Below, piece by piece: positions 1 to 4,576 of a stretch of DNA of 5,290 nt (position 1 is its first letter; each line of letters begins with the position of its first letter). Made by a program: the position numbers and the translations under genes. The notes beneath the pieces were generated by a model. The model saw only the letters and a list, made by a program, of their open reading frames with translations, ran no database searches and was not told the origin of the DNA. The DNA comes from Candidatus Roizmanbacteria bacterium CG_4_9_14_0_8_um_filter_34_12. Lineage in GTDB: Bacteria > Patescibacteriota > Microgenomatia > UBA1406 > GWC2-37-13. Location: assembly GCA_002789465.1 (NCBI GenBank), contig PFTH01000083.1, positions 1 to 5,290 on the forward strand. The letters are read 5' to 3'.

Positions 1-1125
1 AGAAAAGGTCAAACCGGCTTGGGGATTTGTCTGCACTTGAGTAATCCCCCCAATCTGATACTCCACCGGGTCTTCCAAAGTCATAATATTCACCCTGGGC
101 GTATTAATCATGTTTAACAAAGAATACAAGGTCGTGGTTTTGCCAGACCCGGTCGGACCGGTCACCAAGACAATCCCATGCGGCACCCTTATCGCCGCCT
201 GTAAATTTGTTAAGGCCCTCCCTCTTAAACCCAGTTCCGTTAATTCCGGCACATGCATTGCTTTGGATAAAAGTCTCATCACTATCTTTTCTCCATGGAC
301 ACTAGGCAATGAAGATACCCTTAAATCTACCTCTTCATCGCCGGTCCGAAAATTAAACCTGCCGTCCTGAGGAATCCGTTTCTCATCAATCTTCATGTGG
401 GATAAAATCTTGATCCGGGAAATCACGCTATCATGAACGCTTCTCGGCAAAATTAATTTCTCGTATAAAATGCCGTCAATTCTGTATCTCACCCTGGTCT
501 TTTCCTCCAAGGGTTCGATATGCACATCGCTGGCCCGGACTTTAATCGCAAACTCCAGAATGGTTGACACAATCTTGGCAATCGGCGCTTCCCGGATCAC
601 GCCGCCGCTTAACTCATCCACAGTCATTTTTTTAGTTTGGGTGGTGGTTGTTTCTTTCAAAGCTTCGGTCACTTCCGAAGATAAACTTTGGGCATAACGC
701 TCTTTAATCTGCTTGGTTAACTTGCTGGTTTCCCCTAAAAACGGCTGCAGTCTCATCCCTGTCTTCTTTTCAATAAACTCCAACGCCTGCAGATCGATCG
801 GATTGGCCATGACAATCGACAAAGTTTGTTTTTCCTTGTCAAAAGCAAACGGTAAAACTAAATATTTATCGGCCACTGCTTCCGGCAGTAAATTCAAAGC
901 TTCCGGCGCAATACTGGTCGCGGACACATCTACGTAAGGGATTTTTAAAATCTCCGCCTTAGCTTGGCAGATCACTGCTTCCGAAACCAAATTGTGCTTA
1001 ATCAATAATTCTTCCGCACCAACTGAACTCCCCAAGATTTCTGCGGAAATCCGGTCAAAATCTTCTTTGGTTAATTTGTTTTGCTTCCACAACAATTCCA
1101 GAAGCTTGCTATCCTGGGCAGGCAT
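1..1125 (-). CDS. pilB: GspE/PilB-family type IV pilus or type II secretion assembly ATPase, N-terminal 375 residues (3' end outside window)
   Basis: This is a cytoplasmic hexameric ATPase that powers pilin polymerisation at a type IV pilus or type II secretion platform. The frame is open from ATG 1125 to base 1 without a stop. Residues 1-150 resemble the GspE N-terminal (MshEN-like) domain, followed by a Thr/Lys-rich linker (about 157-168). The Asp box ASDVHIEP is at 198-205, with RYRIDGIL at 213-220 and RIPQDGRF at 250-257. The Walker A motif GPTGSGKT is at 323-330 (Lys329), and TLEDPVEY at 349-356 is the glutamate-containing box. QVQTNPQAGLTF at 363-374 is the usual run-up to the Walker B region. 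Walker B, the His box and any CxxC zinc motif lie beyond the window; family members are about 560 residues. ATG 1125 is the only usable start, because an in-frame TAG follows upstream at 1150-1152. No Shine-Dalgarno is seen. The gene is divergent from holB. PilB versus GspE cannot be settled here. Confidence 0.93.
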   Translation of the reverse strand, partial: MPAQDSKLLELLWKQNKLTKEDFDRISAEILGSSVGAEELLIKHNLVSEAVICQAKAEILKIPYVDVSATSIAPEALNLLPEAVADKYLVLPFAFDKEKQTLSIVMANPIDLQALEFIEKKTGMRLQPFLGETSKLTKQIKERYAQSLSSEVTEALKETTTTQTKKMTVDELSGGVIREAPIAKIVSTILEFAIKVRASDVHIEPLEEKTRVRYRIDGILYEKLILPRSVHDSVISRIKILSHMKIDEKRIPQDGRFNFRTGDEEVDLRVSSLPSVHGEKIVMRLLSKAMHVPELTELGLRGRALTNLQAAIRVPHGIVLVTGPTGSGKTTTLYSLLNMINTPRVNIMTLEDPVEYQIGGITQVQTNPQAGLTFS

Positions 1126-1144
1126 AATAAAAGTATTATATACT
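1115..1144 (+). promoter_or_regulatory. Putative holB promoter (TGGGCA / TATACT)
   Basis: A -10 match TATACT lies at 1139-1144, 7 nt before the holB ATG at 1152. A 4-of-6 match to TTGACA (TGGGCA, 1115-1120) lies 18 nt upstream, inside the first codons of the divergent pilB-type gene. With so little room, the transcript would begin at or next to the start codon. No Shine-Dalgarno sequence precedes the gene, which agrees with a leaderless mRNA. Confidence 0.42.
1135..1140 (-). promoter_or_regulatory. Putative -10 box (TATAAT) for the pilB-type gene, leaderless arrangement
   Basis: The minus strand reads a perfect TATAAT at 1140-1135. Only 9 nt separate it from the ATG at 1125, so transcription would start at or within a few bases of the start codon. 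That fits the absence of a Shine-Dalgarno site. No good -35 hexamer is visible 16-18 nt upstream; that region lies inside holB. The box overlaps the holB -10 box on the other strand by two bases, so the two promoters may compete for polymerase. This is inferred from sequence only. Confidence 0.5.
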
Positions 1145-1151
1145 ATCTTCT

Positions 1152-1826
1152 ATGCTCCATGCCATCCTCATCAATACTAATAACCCTGCCAAAGCTTTCC
1201 GGTTGGCTCAATCTTTAACTCAAAATGATCTATCTCCTCAGCCCGACGTCCTGATTATCGAAGCCAAACCTTCAATTAAAATCGAAGCCGTCAGGCAATT
1301 GGAAAAATTCTTAAGCCATAAACCTTATCAAAATGATCAAAAAATTGTTTTTATTCCCCAGGCTGATCAACTGACCCTCCCGGCTCAAAATGCCTTATTG
1401 AAAACCCTGGAAGAGCCGCCGGCCCACTCGCTCATCATCCTTGTCTCTCTTCATCAAAATCAACTCCTGCCGACGATTATTTCCCGCTGCGAAATCCACC
1501 AGCTTATTCCGGACTCATCTTTAGATCCAAAATTTATCACTCTCCAAAAAAATATTTATTCCGGCATCACTAATCAATCAATCGGCCAAAGAATTAATTT
1601 TATTTCCCAGTATTCCGGTTCAAAAAGTACTGCCCTGGAATTCTGCCAAAACCAATTAAAATATTTGCGCTTCCTCATGCTCGCTGAAAAAAAATTTATT
1701 TTATTACCAACAATTAAAGTTTTAACTGCCGCAATTAATCAACTAAACCAAAATCTCAACCCCAAACTTTGTTTAGAAAACTTAATTCTTACCGCCTACA
1801 AGAACCTACAAGGTCCAACCTTGTAG
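1152..1826 (+). CDS. holB: Short DNA polymerase III delta' subunit-like clamp-loader protein
   Basis: Delta' is the stator of the clamp loader that opens the sliding clamp for DNA polymerase III. Recognisable AAA+ parts are the start LHAILI (2-7), a segment around EAVRQLEKFLSHKPY (45-59), a degenerate Walker B region VFIPQADQL (66-74), NALLKTLEEPP (80-90) and the sensor/SRC motif LLPTIISRCE (105-114). Residues 115-217 form a helical C-terminal part ending in NPKLCLENLIL. At 224 residues it is far shorter than E. coli delta' (334). It has no P-loop, and the Cys4 zinc module usual between the first strand and the PDV segment is absent. ATG 1152 is the only ATG start after the upstream in-frame TAA at 1128. 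The last seven residues (NLQGPTL) and the TAG stop lie inside a REP-like repeat, so the natural C-terminus was probably altered slightly. The 3' end is 2 nt from the convergent transposase gene. Confidence 0.85.
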   Translation: MLHAILINTNNPAKAFRLAQSLTQNDLSPQPDVLIIEAKPSIKIEAVRQLEKFLSHKPYQNDQKIVFIPQADQLTLPAQNALLKTLEEPPAHSLIILVSLHQNQLLPTIISRCEIHQLIPDSSLDPKFITLQKNIYSGITNQSIGQRINFISQYSGSKSTALEFCQNQLKYLRFLMLAEKKFILLPTIKVLTAAINQLNQNLNPKLCLENLILTAYKNLQGPTL

Positions 1827-1829
1827 GTT
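1803..1829. repeat. REP-like hairpin repeat, copy 1 (perfect palindrome)
   Basis: The left arm AACCTACAAGGT (1803-1814) is perfectly complementary to the right arm at 1818-1829, with loop CCA between them: a 12-bp stem on a 3-nt loop. It is the only fully paired copy of the four. It encodes the final residues NLQGPTL and the TAG stop (1824-1826) of holB, and its last base is also the first base of the transposase stop triplet on the other strand. Between two convergent genes it could also impede transcription from both sides, but there is no proper T-run after it (only TTT then AAAAA), so a terminator role is not claimed. Confidence 0.93.
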
Positions 1830-2497
1830 TAAAAATCATAGTCCAACATTAAGTCTTTGATCCTGATCAAGTCGGTTTCGTCAACTTCCTCAACAAACTT
1901 CTTATACGACTCTCCAGTATTAAATTTAGAGAAATAGCTTAAAATTTCGGACGTATCAAGCCATGTTTGATTGATTAAACCTAAATAATTTATATAACTC
2001 GAGTACTTATATCCTTCAAGACCTTCAAGGTCCAACCTTGTAGGTAGTGTAGGCAATGGATTGCGGTGAATATACTTGGATAAATATATAAATTGATTTT
2101 CCGTTTTCACCATCACTGCTTTATAATTTCCCTGGAAAACCGGGCCTACTCGTTTATATTTCTTATTAAAATATATTGAATATTTAGTAATCAAAGACCT
2201 CATAAAATTTGTAATTCCGTTCATATCTTTTTGAAAAACAAATAAATGAAAATGATTAGCTAACAAACAATAGGCCAGAAGTTTAATTTCCTCATAGAAG
2301 TTTTTGAGAATCCGACTGGGAGCAACCTTCAAGGTTGGACCTTGTAGGTTAGGGAAAGTTAAATAAAGTTTTAAATAACTAAGAAATGTTTTGTAATCCT
2401 GATCATCGAGAAAAATTTTCTGCCTGGCAACGCCACGATTATAAATATGATAGTAAGAATCAGGCGCAAACTCTTTGACAATATTTTTTGCCGGCAT
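1829..2497 (-). CDS. REP-associated tyrosine transposase (Y1_Tnp / IS200-like HUH family)
   Basis: This is a predicted single-strand DNA nickase/ligase that cuts at hairpin repeats using a catalytic tyrosine. Family marks in order are YYHIYNRG (15-22), LLAYCLLANHFHLFV (73-87) with the metal-binding HUH triad His82-Phe83-His84, KYSIYFNKKYKRVGPVFQG (105-123) with Tyr106 as the likely nucleophile (Tyr109 is the alternative), and YIHRNP (142-147) followed by YKYSSY (163-168). The 222-residue length and the IHRNP plus Y.YSSY ending fit RAYTs better than the shorter IS200 TnpA. Two host repeats are translated within it: NLQGPTLK (50-57) and PTRLDLEGLEG (152-162), both in linkers between core motifs, so the frame is intact and the enzyme could be active. 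ATG 2497 sits 9 nt after a TATAAT. The gene appears more AT-rich than gyrB. It is convergent with holB and divergent from gyrB. Confidence 0.88.
   Translation of the reverse strand: MPAKNIVKEFAPDSYYHIYNRGVARQKIFLDDQDYKTFLSYLKLYLTFPNLQGPTLKVAPSRILKNFYEEIKLLAYCLLANHFHLFVFQKDMNGITNFMRSLITKYSIYFNKKYKRVGPVFQGNYKAVMVKTENQFIYLSKYIHRNPLPTLPTRLDLEGLEGYKYSSYINYLGLINQTWLDTSEILSYFSKFNTGESYKKFVEEVDETDLIRIKDLMLDYDF
2021..2045. repeat. REP-like hairpin repeat, copy 2 (inside transposase gene)
   Basis: The left arm ACCTTCAAGGT (2021-2031), loop CCA and right arm ACCTTGTAGGT (2035-2045) form an 11-bp stem with one T-T mismatch. On the minus strand it is read as PTRLDLEG, a different frame from copies 1 and 3. 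Next to it, CCTTCAAG occurs twice with a 9-nt period (2013-2020 and 2022-2029), which gives the LEGLEG duplication in the transposase. Confidence 0.88.
2324..2350. repeat. REP-like hairpin repeat, copy 3 (inside transposase gene, loop reversed)
   Basis: The left arm AACCTTCAAGGT (2324-2335) and right arm ACCTTGTAGGTT (2339-2350) enclose the loop TGG, the complement of the CCA found in the other three copies. The stem is 12 bp with one T-T mismatch. Read from the minus strand it encodes NLQGPTLKV of the transposase, the same peptide as the HolB tail. The unit is 27 nt, so it fits into a frame without a shift. Confidence 0.9.
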
Positions 2498-2506
2498 ACA
2501 GTACTA

Positions 2507-2512
2507 ATTATA
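2507..2512 (-). promoter_or_regulatory. Putative -10 box (TATAAT) for the transposase gene
   Basis: The minus strand reads TATAAT at 2512-2507, exactly 9 nt before the ATG at 2497, the same spacing as for the pilB-type gene. A -35 element at the usual distance would fall inside repeat copy 4, where no good match is seen (TACAAG). There is no Shine-Dalgarno site, so a leaderless transcript is likely if this box is used. The hairpin directly upstream could affect polymerase access or let the transposase bind near its own promoter, but that is speculation. Confidence 0.45.
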
Positions 2513-2513
2513 T

Positions 2514-2538
2514 ACCTTCAAGGTCCAACCTTGTAGGT
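2514..2538. repeat. REP-like hairpin repeat, copy 4 (between transposase and gyrB)
   Basis: The left arm ACCTTCAAGGT (2514-2524), loop CCA and right arm ACCTTGTAGGT (2528-2538) form an 11-bp stem with the same T-T mismatch as copies 2 and 3. It is the only copy lying wholly outside coding sequence. It sits between the -10 box of the transposase and the -35 element of gyrB, so it separates two divergent promoters. Confidence 0.92.
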
Positions 2539-2551
2539 TTATTTTCTGAGA

Positions 2552-2580
2552 TTGCCGAATCTTAAAATCTCCTCTATAAT
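2552..2580 (+). promoter_or_regulatory. Putative sigma70-type gyrB promoter (TTGCCG / TATAAT)
   Basis: TTGCCG (2552-2557, 4 of 6 to TTGACA) is followed after an ideal 17-nt spacer by a perfect TATAAT (2575-2580). Transcription would begin near 2587 and leave a leader of about 30 nt before ATG 2617. The leader contains the direct repeat GCTAAC at 2589-2594 and 2601-2606 but no Shine-Dalgarno sequence. A weaker TANNNT box (TAACCT, 2603-2608) lies 8 nt before the ATG, so a second, leaderless start is possible. Confidence 0.6.
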
Positions 2581-2616
2581 TGACTTAGGCTAACATCTTT
2601 GCTAACCTTAATTTTT

Positions 2617-4566
2617 ATGACTTATACTGCAAAAGACATTACAGTTTTAGAAGGTTTGGAGCCGGTCCGGAAACGGCCGGGCATGTACATCGGCTCTACC
2701 GACGAAAAAGGCCTGCACCATATTTTCACGGAAATTATTGACAATTCCGTTGACGAAGCCATTCCCGGTTTTGCCAAAAATATCTGGGTAACTTTAAATC
2801 AGGATGGTTCCGCCACGGTTACCGATGACGGCCGCGGCATCCCCATCGATAAACATAAATCCGGTTTGTCCGCGCTGGAAGTTTCCATGACCAAACTTCA
2901 TGCCGGCGGCAAGTTCGGCTCCTCGGCTTACCAAGCCTCGGCCGGTTTGCACGGAGTCGGCGCTTCCGCTGTCAACGCTTTATCTTCCTTTATGCGGGTA
3001 ATTGTCAAACGCGATGGAAAAATTGTTTATCAGGATTATGAACGGGGCAAAGCTAAAACTAAAGTTACCGAAACGAATCAAATTCAATTAATTAAACTAT
3101 TAGCTGATGATCACTTTAAATACCCAAACTCAGACTCCTTCACGATTTCCACTTTTATTCCTGATACTCAAATCTTCAAAAAACACGAAAGTTTCAATTT
3201 TACCACTGTCAAAAATCTCTGTCGGGAAAGAGCTTTTTTAATTGCCAAGCTGGCCTTCCATCTTTATGACAGTGCCACTAAAGAAGAATGCCATTTTTAC
3301 TTTGACGGCGGCATCAAATCATTAGTCAGACACCTAAATAAAAATAAAAAACCTCTTCACCCGATAATTTATTTTTCCAAACAGATTGATGATTTAGAAA
3401 TTCCGGTCGGCGTCGAAGTCGCTCTCCAGTATAACGACAGTTTTAATGAGACCGTTCAGTCGTTTGCCAATGTTATCAATACCGGCGACGGCGGCACCCA
3501 CTTAACCGGTTTTAAAATGGCTTTAAGCCGGATTGTTAAAGACTATGCTGAAAAAAACAACCTCTTAAAAGACTTTAAAAATAATATCCTGGTCAGCGAC
3601 GATCTCCGCGAAGGCTTAACCGCCGTGGTTTTTGTCAAAATGCCCAGCAATAACATTCAGTTTGAGTCTCAAACCAAAACCAAGCTCAATAATCCCGAAG
3701 CCCAATCAGCGGTTTTTTCGGTCGTTAAAGAAGGTTTAACCGCTTATTTTGAAGAACATCCCAATGAAGCCAAAACTATCTTAGATAAAATTTTATTGGC
3801 CGCCCGGGCCAGATTAGCCGCCCGCGCCGCCAAAGACGCCGTTATCCGCAAAGGCGCCCTGGAAGGTATGACTTTGCCGGGAACATTAGCCGATTGCCAG
3901 GAAAAACGACCGCAAAACTCAGAACTATACATTGTTGAAGGTCCTTCTGCCGGCGGCTCAGCTAAACAAGGCCGCGACCGTAAATTTCAGGCAATTTTGC
4001 CTTTAGGCGGCAAAATTTTAAATACTGAAAAAGCCCGCCTGGATAAAATCATTCAATTCCAGGAACTAAAAAACTTAATTATTGCTTTAGGTATGGGTAT
4101 TGGCGAAACTATCGATCCGAATAAACTAAGATATCACCGCGTTATTATCATGTGCGATGCTGACGTTGACGGCGAACACATTACTACTCTCTTATTAACT
4201 TTCTTTTACCGGCACTTACAACCGATTATTGACCACGGCTTTTTATACATTGCCCTGCCGCCTTTATATAAAATTAATCACAATAAAATCGACAAATATG
4301 TCTATTCCGACGCTGAGCTCGCCGAGTACTTAGAAACAATTAAAAATCAAAAATATACCCTCCAGCGCTATAAGGGTCTCGGAGAGATGAATCCGGAGCA
4401 ACTCTGGAGCACCACCATGAATCCGGAAACCAGAATCTTAAAACAAGTCAACATTGCCGACGCTGTTCAGGCCAATGAAGTCTTTATCATGCTGATGGGT
4501 GATGAAGTCCCGCCCCGAAAACGCTTTATTCAAACTCATGCTAAAATGGCCACATTAGATATTTAA
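2617..4566 (+). CDS. gyrB: DNA gyrase subunit B (complete, 649 aa)
   Basis: This is the ATPase and TOPRIM subunit of type IIA topoisomerase, which pairs with GyrA to introduce negative supercoils. The GHKL ATPase shows EIIDNSVDEA (39-48; catalytic Glu39, Mg-binding Asn43), DDGRGIP (70-76), LHAGGKF (94-100), GLHGVG (110-115) and the transducer lysine motif QTKTKL (352-357). The TOPRIM domain has EGPSAGGSAKQGRDR (441-455; catalytic Glu441) and the metal site DADVDG (514-519). The end, QRYKGLGEMNPEQLW and a C-terminal LDI, is typical of GyrB rather than ParE. The length fits the compact form without the proteobacterial TOPRIM insertion. Pro443 and Gly464 replace residues equivalent to E. coli Asp426 and Lys447. 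ATG 2617 is preferred over an in-frame TTG at 2599 because MTYTAKDITVLEGLEPVRKRP is the family's normal beginning. hppA follows after 10 nt. Confidence 0.95.
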   Translation: MTYTAKDITVLEGLEPVRKRPGMYIGSTDEKGLHHIFTEIIDNSVDEAIPGFAKNIWVTLNQDGSATVTDDGRGIPIDKHKSGLSALEVSMTKLHAGGKFGSSAYQASAGLHGVGASAVNALSSFMRVIVKRDGKIVYQDYERGKAKTKVTETNQIQLIKLLADDHFKYPNSDSFTISTFIPDTQIFKKHESFNFTTVKNLCRERAFLIAKLAFHLYDSATKEECHFYFDGGIKSLVRHLNKNKKPLHPIIYFSKQIDDLEIPVGVEVALQYNDSFNETVQSFANVINTGDGGTHLTGFKMALSRIVKDYAEKNNLLKDFKNNILVSDDLREGLTAVVFVKMPSNNIQFESQTKTKLNNPEAQSAVFSVVKEGLTAYFEEHPNEAKTILDKILLAARARLAARAAKDAVIRKGALEGMTLPGTLADCQEKRPQNSELYIVEGPSAGGSAKQGRDRKFQAILPLGGKILNTEKARLDKIIQFQELKNLIIALGMGIGETIDPNKLRYHRVIIMCDADVDGEHITTLLLTFFYRHLQPIIDHGFLYIALPPLYKINHNKIDKYVYSDAELAEYLETIKNQKYTLQRYKGLGEMNPEQLWSTTMNPETRILKQVNIADAVQANEVFIMLMGDEVPPRKRFIQTHAKMATLDI

Positions 4567-4567
4567 T

Positions 4568-4572
4568 AGGAG
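4568..4572 (+). promoter_or_regulatory. Shine-Dalgarno site of the pyrophosphatase gene
   Basis: AGGAG at 4568-4572 lies 4 nt before ATG 4577, only two bases after the gyrB stop codon. It is the only clear ribosome binding site among the five genes. It fixes the hppA start and shows that this gene is made from a longer transcript, presumably with gyrB. Confidence 0.85.
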
Positions 4573-4576
4573 AAAA

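Larger units (their letters stand above)
1803..2538 (-). mobile_element. REP/RAYT-type element: transposase gene bracketed by hairpin repeats
   Basis: The minus-strand HUH transposase gene at 1829-2497 is bounded by a hairpin repeat directly at its stop codon (1803-1829) and another 16 nt beyond its start codon (2514-2538). Two further copies lie inside the gene. This matches the known arrangement of REP-associated tyrosine transposases, whose genes are flanked by the palindromes they act on. Both flanking copies have the CCA loop on the plus strand. No target-site duplication is expected for this enzyme class, so the true ends cannot be fixed from the window. The block may be a resident repeat-propagating locus rather than a currently moving insertion sequence. 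Confidence 0.6.

Noticed and set aside
110..1180. Several short plus-strand open frames opposite the pilB-type gene
   Set aside because: They are antisense to a continuous, well-conserved ATPase frame on the minus strand and show no family resemblance.
1803..1831. Copy 1 hairpin as an intrinsic terminator between convergent genes
   Set aside because: The stem is strong but is followed by TTTAAAAATC rather than a T-run on the plus strand, and there is no T-run on the minus strand. Identical hairpins occur inside a gene, so the repeat explanation is better.
1829..2497. Transposase as a pseudogene because of repeat insertions
   Set aside because: Both insertions keep the frame and lie in linkers. 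The HUH motif, candidate tyrosine and downstream motifs are all present.
1803..2538. Four similar repeats considered as a CRISPR array
   Set aside because: Gaps between copies are 191, 278 and 163 nt and consist of transposase coding sequence. The loops are in mixed orientation and no cas gene is present.
2599..2616. Upstream TTG start for gyrB adding six residues
   Set aside because: The extra residues (MLTLIF) are not part of the usual GyrB beginning, and the ATG at 2617 gives the canonical N-terminus.
3744..3932. Minus-strand open frame inside gyrB
   Set aside because: It is Ala/Ser-rich shadow coding opposite conserved GyrB sequence, with no independent support.
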